45,467 nt of DNA, from assembly GCA_013822735.1 (NCBI GenBank), contig PNKZ01000033.1, positions 1-45,467 on the forward strand, read 5' to 3'. Position numbers and translations under genes: made by a program. This DNA comes from Pirellula sp. (GTDB taxonomy: Bacteria; Planctomycetota; Planctomycetia; Pirellulales; PNKZ01). A model generated the notes under the pieces. It was given only the letters and a program-made list of their open reading frames with translations. It had not been told where the DNA came from and made no database searches. Shown piece after piece: positions 9,251 through 17,528 of the stretch. Numbering within the stretch: position 1 is the first letter of the stretch; every line of letters begins with the position of its first letter.

Positions 9251-10288
9251 CTAGCCGTTGAACTGCAGCAGCGTTTTTTCTTCCGGGGCTTCGCTGCCGA
9301 GTTGGCGACGAATCTCGATGAAACGCTCTTCGTTTTCCAGGAAGGCGTCGACGATTTCCGGATCGAAGTGCTTGCCGTTCCCTTCGAGAATGATGTTCTT
9401 GGCGACCTCGTGGCTATAGGCCGGCTTATAGACGCGGGCGGTAGTGAGGGCGTCGTAAACGTCGGCCAGGGCCACGATCCGACCGCAGAGCGGGATTTCG
9501 TCCCCCCGCAAACCGTGCGGATAACCGGAGCCGTCGAACTTTTCGTGGTGCGTGAACGCGATGTCGCGGGCCATCTGCAGGTACTTGGCCCGCGGATGTG
9601 CGGCTGCGGCGGCGCTCAGGGTCTCGCCGCCGATCACGGCGTGCATCTTCATCACTTCGAATTCTTCCGGAGTGAGGCGGCCCGGCTTCAGCAAAATGTT
9701 GTCGGGAATCCCGACCTTACCGATGTCGTGCAGCGGGCTCGTCATGTAGAGCATCTGCACGTACATGCCGTCGAGCAGGTCGGCATGGCGGCCGGATTTG
9801 CATAGCGACTGGCCGAGCACGCGGCAGTATTCGCGAATGCGCTCGAGGTGCGCGCCGGTTTCCGGGTCGCGCGCTTCGGCAAGTTTCGCCAGGCTGAAGA
9901 TCACCAAGTCGCGGCTTTCGAGCGACAGGATGCGCTCCGCCACGCACAAGCGAACTTCCAACTCTTCGGGATCGACCGGCTTGGAAAGAAATTCATCGGC
10001 GCCGGCACGGAGCCCTTCGACAAGATTCTGCGTTCCGGTGCGGGCGGTGAGCAGCATGAAGTACGTGTAACTGACGGAGACGCGCTTGCGGACTTCGCGA
10101 CAAAGATCCAGGCCGGACATCTCGGGCATTTCCCAATCGGAAATGACGAGCTGATACTGGCCGCTGCGCAAGGCTTCGAGCGCCTCGCGACCGTTCGTGG
10201 CGCGCGTGACTTCGTAGCCGAAGTATTGGAGCGCATTGTCCAATAGGTCTAAGGCGTCGCGATCATCTTCCGCAATCAAAACGCGCAT
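9251..10288 (-). CDS. Response regulator with HD-GYP domain (predicted cyclic-di-GMP phosphodiesterase)
   Basis: 345 residues. N-terminal receiver (1-120) with acidic pocket E7-D8-D9, phospho-acceptor D51 in SDWEMPEMSG and K103. The C-terminal HD-GYP domain (about 130-330) has the HD pair H187-D188 in LHDIGKVGIPD and the motif HHEKFDGSGYP (247-257). All metal-binding and signature residues seen are intact, so hydrolysis of cyclic-di-GMP is expected, gated by phosphorylation. It lies 33 bp downstream of the Hpt gene and about 200 bp upstream of the giant hybrid kinase, all on the minus strand. This suggests a single relay: histidine kinase, Hpt, then HD-GYP. No clear Shine-Dalgarno sequence precedes the ATG. 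Confidence 0.95.
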   Translation of the reverse strand: MRVLIAEDDRDALDLLDNALQYFGYEVTRATNGREALEALRSGQYQLVISDWEMPEMSGLDLCREVRKRVSVSYTYFMLLTARTGTQNLVEGLRAGADEFLSKPVDPEELEVRLCVAERILSLESRDLVIFSLAKLAEARDPETGAHLERIREYCRVLGQSLCKSGRHADLLDGMYVQMLYMTSPLHDIGKVGIPDNILLKPGRLTPEEFEVMKMHAVIGGETLSAAAAAHPRAKYLQMARDIAFTHHEKFDGSGYPHGLRGDEIPLCGRIVALADVYDALTTARVYKPAYSHEVAKNIILEGNGKHFDPEIVDAFLENEERFIEIRRQLGSEAPEEKTLLQFNG

Positions 10289-10321
10289 GTTCGTGGCTCG
10301 AGTCGGGTTGAGCTGTTTGTT

Positions 10322-10831
10322 CTAGGTGCGGCACGGCGCAACGGCGCCTGCGGCAGCAGGTTGGGATGGACGAAACTGTTGGAAACGTTGCCAAGCTTGA
10401 GCGACTTCCGTCAGGCAGCAGGCCACGGTCTCGGTCTGTCCTGCCTGCGCGGCCTGCTCCATGCGGACGGCGATGCCGTGGAGCTCGGGAGCCGAAACGT
10501 TGGCGGTCGTTCCCTTGAATTGATGGACGAGCCGCGTGAGGCGTACGGCATCGCTCGCTGCGAGGCACTCGTGGATTTGGGCGACTTCGATCGGCAGGCG
10601 CTCTTGGAAGCTTGCGAGCAATCGTTCGGCGAGCTCCACGCGGCCCATGCAACGACGCAGGAGTTGATCGAAATCTAGCGGCAAACAGCTTCTGGCGTCG
10701 GCGGCGCAAGGCAGGCGCGGGACGGCCGGAATGGTGGCGGCAGCGCTCGCCGGGCGGACGTTTTCACGGCCCGCGCAGACCGGTCCCGGAAAGGTCGCAC
10801 CGGCCGGCGGATGTTCCGAAATAGGGGTCAT
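10322..10831 (-). CDS. Histidine phosphotransfer (Hpt) domain protein
   Basis: 169 residues. The first ~50 are Pro/Ala-rich and probably unstructured. The remainder is a single Hpt four-helix domain with phospho-acceptor H103 in LVHQFKGTTANVSA, matching the family pattern HxxKGxxxNxxA. Hpt proteins shuttle phosphoryl groups between receivers, here most plausibly from the giant hybrid kinase to the REC-HD-GYP protein whose gene follows 33 bp downstream. It is the first gene of the minus-strand series, so its upstream region (10832-11314) should carry the operon promoter. The start is uncertain because the N-terminal segment has no homology signature; a shorter start is possible. Confidence 0.82.
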   Translation of the reverse strand: MTPISEHPPAGATFPGPVCAGRENVRPASAAATIPAVPRLPCAADARSCLPLDFDQLLRRCMGRVELAERLLASFQERLPIEVAQIHECLAASDAVRLTRLVHQFKGTTANVSAPELHGIAVRMEQAAQAGQTETVACCLTEVAQAWQRFQQFRPSQPAAAGAVAPCRT

Positions 10832-11314
10832 GGGGCGTTCTCAACACTTCCGACAAGGGGACATACGTGCGATGGCAACGTTCGCTGCAACATCGTCGTT
10901 CGGCAGGCGTGCGACCTGCTGAAAACGGTGCGGCAACGACGGCGGAGTCCGAACGGGGCGCAATGACCCATTCAGATTCGCTAAGGAACCGTATGTCAGG
11001 GGCGCGCTGTGTCAACGTGCACGCGCTGCCGAGCGGATGCGAATCGCATCGATTTCCGATCTACGCACGTCAAAAGTTGCGCGATCGTTAAACGCGGAAA
11101 GTAAGACTTCGCGGATACCATAACGTAGCTCGCCGCTGCAGATTGGCCGGCGTAAACGGCAAAAAAGCGGTGGTTTTACGCAACGGCGCCTGCGACGCGA
11201 CAACTTCCGCTCACTTCCTCATCGCGGCTCAACGATTGCACCGGCGGCACCGATAATTACGGATAGCGCCGGCAGGATGCGCGGGCGGACCTTAACGGGA
11301 TCGGACGGACTCGC
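10832..11314. other. Divergent intergenic region between the Hpt operon and the porin gene
   Basis: 483 bp with no convincing gene. It should hold the promoters for the minus-strand phosphorelay genes and the plus-strand porin gene. The only notable element is the palindrome at 11036-11050, listed separately. Short reading frames here (60-85 codons) have no protein-like pattern. Confidence 0.5.
11036..11050. promoter_or_regulatory. 15-bp palindrome GATGCGAATCGCATC, possible operator
   Basis: A perfect inverted repeat of 7-bp arms around one base, in the middle of the divergent intergenic region. The compact symmetric form resembles a dimeric regulator site. No second copy was noticed in the window, and no function can be assigned. 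Confidence 0.3.
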
Positions 11315-12682
11315 ATGGCTCGGACCTTCGGTGAAGAAAAAATCGTTGGTCGCCGCGGCAGTCGACGACGCCCGGTCACATCCATCGCCCGTGCGGCTCT
11401 TCTGTTCGCGGCGCTCGGCACGGGGTGGCAGCTCGCAGAGAGTTCGGCCCGCGCGCAGGGGATCTACCTGCCGTTTGTCGGTCCGACGAATCAATCGATG
11501 GGGGGAGCGGCGGCCGCCTGCCCGATCGATTCGATCGGCGCGCTGAACTGGAATCCGGCCACGATCTCCGGCCTGGCATCTTCCGAAGTGGCCTTCGGCC
11601 TCGGCTTGGCGATGCCGACGACCTCGATCGATTCGAGCATCAATGCGAATGCGCTCGGCCCCGGCAACCCGCCGATCAACCTTGCCGGCACCAGCAGCAG
11701 CGAGCCGGGCGTTTGTCCCGTACCGACCATCGGCTTCGTCCATCGCAACGTGGGTTCTCCATGGACGCTCGGGGTCGGCATCTTCGGCGTCGGCGGCTTC
11801 AGCGCCAACTATCCGGCGAGCACGACCAACCCGATCTCGCTGCCGCAACCCAACGGCCTCGGCCAACTGCACGCCAAAGTCGAACTCTACCAGGTAACTC
11901 CGACGATCTCGTACGCGGTGACCGATCGACTCTCGTTCGGCGTAGCACCGGTGCTGAACTTGGCGAACTTCAACGGCCAGCCGTTCTTTCTGGCGGCGCC
12001 GAACGCCGACGGCACGTACTCCGACGGCTTCGGCACGCGCACGGCGTTCGGCGGCGGATTCCAACTCGGCACCTACTACATTACCGACAGCGATTTCCGC
12101 GTCGGGCTCAGCTACAAGAGCCCGCAATGGATTGAGCCGTTTCGTTTCAATTCGCAAGATGAAAACGGACTGCCGCGATTCTTCAAGTACAACTTCGATT
12201 TGCCGTCGATCACGACGCTCGGCTTCGCCTACTCCGGCTTCGAGCGCTGGTTGTTCGCATTCGACATGCGATACTTCGACTACTCCAACGCCGACGGCTT
12301 CTCGCAGCAGGGCTTTCTGCCGACCGGCGCCGTGGCCGGTCTCGGCTGGAAAAGCATCTTCTCGTTTACTCCCGCCGTGCAGTGGAACGCTACGGACCGC
12401 CTGACGCTGCGGGCCGGCTACACGTTTAACCAGAACCCGATCGGCGGCGACCAAGCGTTCTTCAACGTGGTTTCGTCGCTGATCATTGAGCATTGGCTCA
12501 GCTTTGGCGCGACGTACCGCTGGAACCAGCGGGTGTCGTCGACGATCGCGTACACGCACGGCTTCGAGAATTCCGTGACGGGACCGCTTTATAGTCCGCT
12601 GTTCGGTCCGTTGGCCGGCACGAGCGTCACGGAGCGAGTGTCCGCCGACATGCTTAATGCCGGCATCACGGTGCAGTTTTAA
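11315..12682 (+). CDS. OmpP1/FadL/TodX-family outer-membrane transporter
   Basis: 455 residues. A long basic N-terminus precedes a signal sequence (hydrophobic stretch about 26-36, likely cleavage after ARA near residue 48). The mature protein opens with the family hallmark: a short N-terminal hatch (GIYLPFVGPTNQSMGGA) and then WNPATISGL, the counterpart of the FadL NPA motif. Alternating aromatic/polar beta strands run to the C-terminal ITVQF, whose terminal phenylalanine is typical of BAM substrates. FadL proteins admit hydrophobic molecules (long-chain fatty acids, aromatics, and in some bacteria long-chain acyl signals). The gene precedes a PAS hybrid kinase by about 230 bp on the same strand, recalling TodX next to TodS/TodT. 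Another minus-strand frame covering 11219-13120 is a shadow. Confidence 0.87.
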   Translation: MARTFGEEKIVGRRGSRRRPVTSIARAALLFAALGTGWQLAESSARAQGIYLPFVGPTNQSMGGAAAACPIDSIGALNWNPATISGLASSEVAFGLGLAMPTTSIDSSINANALGPGNPPINLAGTSSSEPGVCPVPTIGFVHRNVGSPWTLGVGIFGVGGFSANYPASTTNPISLPQPNGLGQLHAKVELYQVTPTISYAVTDRLSFGVAPVLNLANFNGQPFFLAAPNADGTYSDGFGTRTAFGGGFQLGTYYITDSDFRVGLSYKSPQWIEPFRFNSQDENGLPRFFKYNFDLPSITTLGFAYSGFERWLFAFDMRYFDYSNADGFSQQGFLPTGAVAGLGWKSIFSFTPAVQWNATDRLTLRAGYTFNQNPIGGDQAFFNVVSSLIIEHWLSFGATYRWNQRVSSTIAYTHGFENSVTGPLYSPLFGPLAGTSVTERVSADMLNAGITVQF

Positions 12683-12916
12683 GCGGGCAAATTCCAGCGA
12701 CGAATTGCCGCACCGGCGTCGGCGCTCGACCGCCGACATGGGGGTGTCGGCGGTTGGGGAAACACCGTCTCGTCTTGTCGCCAAGCGAGTGAGTCGAGAT
12801 ACTTTCGCCGTTCGCTTCCTGCGCGGCCGCACATCGCATTTGAGACGTCGGCGCCTTTGGATCGAGCCCGTCGTCGCGATGATGCGCGGCGGCTTACTCG
12901 AGCCGCCCTGTCGAGA

Positions 12917-15910
12917 GTGTTTGTTTTGGCCCCATTTCGCACCGTCAACACGGTTCTGATCGGCTTCTTCCTGTTTGCCGCCGCCCACTACCTCATCATG
13001 TGGTGGTTCTCGCGGCGCGAACGGGTGATGTTGCTGTTCTCGATGACGTCGCTCGTCGGCGCCCTCGTCGTGGCGCAGATTTCGCGCGTTACCGGTGCGA
13101 CGACCATCGCCGAGTATCAAGCCGCATTTGATGCGCGGACGACCTGGGGCTTGATCGGTACGACCTTGACCGGATGGATGATCTCGTCGGTGACCGGCGT
13201 GCGTGCGCAGCGCTACCTCTGGTGCGTCACCCTGTTGCTAGGGGTCGCTTGGTTCACGAATGCCTTCATATATTCCTTGGCCGGGCCGGTTTTGTCGCTC
13301 GACTTCGTCGAGCTCCCCTGGGGCGAGACGGCCGCGCTGGGGACGCGCGCGCGGCGCTATTGGATCGGAGTGCCGATCTACGGCATCGTGTTATCGGTCC
13401 ACTGCTTCGGTCTCTATTCCGGGGCTCGCTTGTTCCGGACCGATCGTGCCGGCGGCGCGTTGGTGATGGCCGCGGTTGTGGCGGGCTTCGCGGCGTCGAT
13501 CAGCGGAGTCGCGGCCGACCTCCTGAAGCGCAAGATTCCCTATTTCGGCGGACTCTCTTACGCCTTTTGGATCGTTTTGGTTTCGGTGTTGCTGGCGCGC
13601 GAATATCGGCGACGCACGGAAGCCCTGGCCGCGAGTGAAGAGCGCTATCGAACGATCATCGCGAACCAGACGGAGTTCGTCGTCCGATGGTTGCCCGACG
13701 GAACGCGGACGTTCGTCAACGAAAGCTATTGTCGCTACTTCGGCGTGACCGAGGAGCAATGCGTCGGCACGAGCTTCTTGCCGCTCGTGGCGCCGGAGTT
13801 TCGTCAAGCGGTGCGCGACAAAGTGTTGGCCCTGTCGCCGGAGAACCCGGTGGCGATCGACGAGCACCTTTCCTTCGACGCCGCAGGCAACCTCTGTTGG
13901 CAGGAGTGGCGCTGCCGCGGCGTGTTCGATGCGCAGGGGCGTTTGTTGGAGCTGGTCTCGACGGGGCGCGACGTCACCGAGCGTCGCGTGGCCGAGGAGA
14001 TACTGCGCCGCAACGAGGAGCGCTATCGACTACTTACGGAGCAAGCCCGGCTGGTGCTTTGGGAAGGAGATCCCGAGTCGCTGCTGTTCACGTACGTCAG
14101 CGAATCGGCGGCCGAGCTCATCGGCGAACCGCCGGCGAAGTGGTACCTCCCGAACTTCTGGGCGGAACACATCCATCCCGACGATCGGGCCGAGGCGCTG
14201 GAGAGCTGCCAAACGTCGACGGCGCGGCGCGAAGACCACCGGTTCGAGTATCGCATGTTGCGCGCCGACGGCAGCGTGATTTGGGTCGAAGACATCGTGA
14301 AGGTCATCGTCAATCCGACTGCCGGAACCGTCTCGTTGCGCGGCCTGCTGATCGATATCACCTCGCGCAAGGCGGCCGACGAAGAACTTCGGGAGACCCG
14401 CGAACGGTTCCGCAGCGCGTTCGATTCCGCGGCGGTCGGCATGGCCATCGTGAGCATCGAGGGCAAGTTCCTCAAGGTCAATCGGGCCGTTTGCGACATG
14501 CTGGGCCATACCGAGCACGCGTTGCTCGCCTTGAACGTGCAAGCGATTTCCTATCCCGAGGATCTCGAGGTCGAACTCGCGCTCGTAGCTCGCGCGCTGG
14601 CCGGAGAGATCACGCGCTTCGACTTGGAGAAGCGCTATCGACATTGCGACGGTCGCGTCGTGTGGGGCTGGCTATCCGTTTCGTTGGTGCGCGACGCCGT
14701 CGGTAGTCCTCTCTATTTTGTTTCGCAAGTTCAAGATCTTACGGAACGCAAACGGCTCGAGGACCAACTTCGTCACTCGCAGAAAATGGAGGCGATCGGA
14801 CGCTTGGCCGGCGGTATTGCGCACGACTTCAACAACATCATCACCGTGATCGCCACCTACGGAAATTTGCTCGAAGAGCGCCTCCCGCCGGACGACTTCA
14901 ACCGCGAAGCGGTGCGGGCCGTGCTCGACGCCGCCGAACGCGCAACGCGGCTCACGCGCCAGATTCTGGCCTTCGGCCGGAAGCAAATGCTGCAGCCGAC
15001 CTTGGTCGATCTGAATCGCGTGGTCCTCGAAGCCGAACCGCTGCTGACGCGCCTCCTTTTAAACGGTGCTCGCCTCCGGCTAGTTCCCGCTTCGAAACCC
15101 TGCACGACTAAGATCGATCGCGATCAGTTGGAGCAGGTCTTAATCAACTTGGCGGTGAACGCCCGCGACGCCATGCCCGAGGGAGGCGAATTGACGATCG
15201 GCGTGCGCATCGTGCCGACCGATGAGATCGCCGGTACTCAGTCGGAGGAGTCAGGCGCCGGACCGTATGTCGAGTTGTCGGTTTCCGACACCGGGATGGG
15301 AATCGACGACGAGACGAAAAATCGGATCTTCGAGCCCTTCTTCACGACGAAGCCGGCGGGCAAAGGTACCGGGCTCGGCTTGGCCGTGGTATACGGAATC
15401 GTGCGGCAGAGCGACGGGCATATCGACGTGGAAAGTCGCGTTCGCGGCGGAACGACGTTTCGCGTTCGGTTGCCGTATACCGACGGCTCGCCGGACGCCG
15501 CACCGAGCCGAACGCCGTTGCGTCCGCCGGGCCTCGGCACGGTGTTGCTCGTCGACGATGAGGAACCGATTCGAACCGCCGTGTGCGCCGTGTTGGAAGA
15601 GGCCGGCTACAAGGTGATTACGGCAGGCGGCGGACATGAGGCGCGCGACGTCGTCGAGGGCGATGAGGAAATCGACATCGTACTCACCGACCTCGTCATG
15701 CCCGATTTCGACGGTCAAGAAGTGGCCGTGATGGTCCGTTCGTTGCGGCCTCAGCTGCCGGTCGTCATTATGAGCGGTCGCCATGATCAGCTGACCAAGC
15801 TTCCGGCGGGGCTCGCCGATGCGGCATTGGAAAAGCCGTTCACCACCGCCGAACTTTCCGAAGCGGTGCGCCGCGCGCTGCGCGCGGCGTCGGCCGGCGC
15901 CGGTCGCTAG
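12917..15910 (+). CDS. Membrane-bound PAS hybrid histidine kinase with C-terminal receiver
   Basis: About 997 residues from the GTG at 12917, chosen because it places the first membrane helix near the N-terminus; a TTG at 12857 also opens the frame. The first ~215 residues are hydrophobic, with about seven membrane helices. Three PAS domains follow (about 235-350, 360-480, 490-610), the later two with PAC-like ends before the next domain. HisKA has the autophosphorylation site H636 in GGIAHDFNN, the class that usually pairs with this HATPase; the ATPase has DTGMGID and GTGLGLAVVYG. The receiver has D925 in LTDLVMPDFDG. It probably senses a membrane or cytosolic small-molecule or redox cue. 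Its stop overlaps that of the opposing FixJ-like regulator. Confidence 0.92.
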   Translation: MFVLAPFRTVNTVLIGFFLFAAAHYLIMWWFSRRERVMLLFSMTSLVGALVVAQISRVTGATTIAEYQAAFDARTTWGLIGTTLTGWMISSVTGVRAQRYLWCVTLLLGVAWFTNAFIYSLAGPVLSLDFVELPWGETAALGTRARRYWIGVPIYGIVLSVHCFGLYSGARLFRTDRAGGALVMAAVVAGFAASISGVAADLLKRKIPYFGGLSYAFWIVLVSVLLAREYRRRTEALAASEERYRTIIANQTEFVVRWLPDGTRTFVNESYCRYFGVTEEQCVGTSFLPLVAPEFRQAVRDKVLALSPENPVAIDEHLSFDAAGNLCWQEWRCRGVFDAQGRLLELVSTGRDVTERRVAEEILRRNEERYRLLTEQARLVLWEGDPESLLFTYVSESAAELIGEPPAKWYLPNFWAEHIHPDDRAEALESCQTSTARREDHRFEYRMLRADGSVIWVEDIVKVIVNPTAGTVSLRGLLIDITSRKAADEELRETRERFRSAFDSAAVGMAIVSIEGKFLKVNRAVCDMLGHTEHALLALNVQAISYPEDLEVELALVARALAGEITRFDLEKRYRHCDGRVVWGWLSVSLVRDAVGSPLYFVSQVQDLTERKRLEDQLRHSQKMEAIGRLAGGIAHDFNNIITVIATYGNLLEERLPPDDFNREAVRAVLDAAERATRLTRQILAFGRKQMLQPTLVDLNRVVLEAEPLLTRLLLNGARLRLVPASKPCTTKIDRDQLEQVLINLAVNARDAMPEGGELTIGVRIVPTDEIAGTQSEESGAGPYVELSVSDTGMGIDDETKNRIFEPFFTTKPAGKGTGLGLAVVYGIVRQSDGHIDVESRVRGGTTFRVRLPYTDGSPDAAPSRTPLRPPGLGTVLLVDDEEPIRTAVCAVLEEAGYKVITAGGGHEARDVVEGDEEIDIVLTDLVMPDFDGQEVAVMVRSLRPQLPVVIMSGRHDQLTKLPAGLADAALEKPFTTAELSEAVRRALRAASAGAGR

Positions 15911-16743
15911 CTCAGCAATTCCGGCGAGATCATTCGCTCGAGCCCGGCCGCATGGGCGTAGCCGGGAATGTGCACCGGAGCAGATCGCGATTCGGCGTCG
16001 ATGCGATAGTCGCTGATTCGGTTGCGCCCGGCAAAGCGCGGCCGGGCCGCGTCCATGTCGATGGTCGCCACGATCCGTCCCAGCTGCGCGACGGAGGAAA
16101 TCCCCAGCTTAACGAAGATCTGCTTGCGGCGATTTTCCACCGTGCGAATCGAGACGCCCAACCTCGCGGCGACGGTCTTGTTCGGCAGTCCGTCCAGAAT
16201 CATGCCGATCGTCGACCGTTCTTTCTCGTTGATCTTGCTCCATACGCGCCGTGCTTCGCAATCCAGCGCGATCCGTCCTCGATTGGTCCGACTCCAATGG
16301 CAGGCGTCGTCGACGGTGTGCCGCAACAGCCCGACGTCGATCGGCTTTTGCAATACCGTCCAACAGCCGAGCGTCATCGCTTCGAGGGTGTTGGAGACGT
16401 CGGCGTAGCCCGAGATGATGATGTTCGGCCGATGGAGCGACGCTTCGTCGCTCGACATCGCTTGGATGATCTCTAAACCGTAATCTTCCGCGATGCGAAG
16501 ATCGACCAGCGTACATCCGACGCGCGCGTTCAAGTCGGGAAGCGCGGCCGTGAACTCGGCCGACGACGTATACAACCGAACCTCGATCGGAAGCGCGGCC
16601 AAGGCCGCGGCGACGGCTCGAGCGATATGAATGTCGTCGTCGAGAATGGCGACGCAAGCGCGCTCGCCATCGGCCTGGACGCCGTGATCGACGACCTGTT
16701 CAACCATGTGGTTTAGGTCGTCGTAGTGCCGAGGGCTGCTCAT
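15907..16743 (-). CDS. FixJ/TodT-like response regulator (REC + LuxR-type HTH)
   Basis: 278 residues from the ATG at 16743; a TTG twelve codons upstream also opens the frame but is less likely. The receiver carries an LDDD acidic pocket, phospho-acceptor D81 (CTLVDLRI) and K133 (LQKPID), the FixJ subgroup pattern. A LuxR/NarL-type helix-turn-helix follows at about 171-228 (INEKERSTIGMILDGLPNK, then VSIRTVENRRKQIFVKLGI). A ~50-residue tail follows and is unrecognised. It is convergent with the PAS hybrid kinase, sharing a CTAG at 15907-15910 that gives TAG stops on both strands. It may be the output of that kinase. A TATAGT box on the minus strand at about 16780-16785 could be its -10. Confidence 0.88.
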   Translation of the reverse strand: MSSPRHYDDLNHMVEQVVDHGVQADGERACVAILDDDIHIARAVAAALAALPIEVRLYTSSAEFTAALPDLNARVGCTLVDLRIAEDYGLEIIQAMSSDEASLHRPNIIISGYADVSNTLEAMTLGCWTVLQKPIDVGLLRHTVDDACHWSRTNRGRIALDCEARRVWSKINEKERSTIGMILDGLPNKTVAARLGVSIRTVENRRKQIFVKLGISSVAQLGRIVATIDMDAARPRFAGRNRISDYRIDAESRSAPVHIPGYAHAAGLERMISPELLS

Positions 16744-16999
16744 GAAGCAATTTCCGAACGAGGAACAATACCGAAGCAAACTATAGGACGTGCGTATCCA
16801 TTATCTTTCGCTCACTAACTTCTTCGGCTTCCTTAAGTGAAAGACTTGATGAAGTGAACTCGGAAACACCCCAGCTTTCAGGGAGTCGTGGGGGGAACGG
16901 CATACGCATGGTCGGAATTATCGCCATACCGTAATCATTAGGCAACCAATGGGGTATTTACCGTGACGCACATACGCCAAATGCTTCGCGCCGCTCGAT

Positions 17000-17398
17000 T
17001 CATAAGAGCGTCCCGCGAAGCACAATCGTGGCCGCGGTGAAGTAGATGATGAGTCCGGTCACATCGACTAGCGTCGCTACGAACGGTGCGGAGGAGGTCG
17101 CCGGATCGAGCCCGCAACGTTTGATCAGCATCGGCAGCATCGAGCCCGAGATCGTTCCCCAGAGCACGATAAAGAGCAGCGAGATCGCCACGGTTAGTCC
17201 CACCAGCGGCCAATGCTCTCCGTAGATGTCGCTGAACATGCTCCAAAGCGCGATCCGGCAAAAGCCGATCGTCCCGAGCACGGTTCCCAGCAGGAAGCAC
17301 GAGATGATTTCTCTTCTCAACACGGTCCGCCAATCGCGCAACCTGATTTCTGGCACGCTCGAAGAGAAAGAGGCGTTCGGAGTCGAACGGGTGCTCAT
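17000..17398 (-). CDS. mgtE: MgtE magnesium transporter, C-terminal membrane part only (probable remnant)
   Basis: 132 residues from the ATG at 17398; the frame stays open upstream to a TTG at 17449. The text from EIRLRDWRTVLRREI to the end matches the last three membrane helices of MgtE, with GLDPATSSAPF and the pore-lining aspartate segment LVDVTGLIIYF. Full-length MgtE is about 450 residues: an N domain, CBS pair and five helices. Here the N domain, CBS domains and the first two helices with the GNAGxQ region are absent, and no matching piece is visible in other frames upstream. A working channel is unlikely unless it assembles with another protein. Truncation by deletion is the simplest reading. 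Neighbours are unrelated. Confidence 0.75.
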   Translation of the reverse strand: MSTRSTPNASFSSSVPEIRLRDWRTVLRREIISCFLLGTVLGTIGFCRIALWSMFSDIYGEHWPLVGLTVAISLLFIVLWGTISGSMLPMLIKRCGLDPATSSAPFVATLVDVTGLIIYFTAATIVLRGTLL

Positions 17399-17528
17399 TC
17401 TAATCAGTGCGTCACGGCGGACCTTGAGCTTCGAGCGCGCTCGGCGCAACTCACCGCAGGGCCGAAACGAAATGCCGTCCGGTTCGTAATTCTTGCCGCA
17501 CGACGGACCCGGGGCGGGCTCGTTGGCG

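Noticed and set aside
10878-10900. Possible sigma-54 promoter (TGGCA followed by TGCA)
   Set aside because: The GG to GC spacing is 11 rather than 10 and the flanks do not match the consensus.
11219-13120. 633-codon minus-strand frame
   Set aside because: It lies over the FadL-type gene; its translation is Arg/Glu/His-rich with no domain, while the plus strand gives a complete outer-membrane protein.
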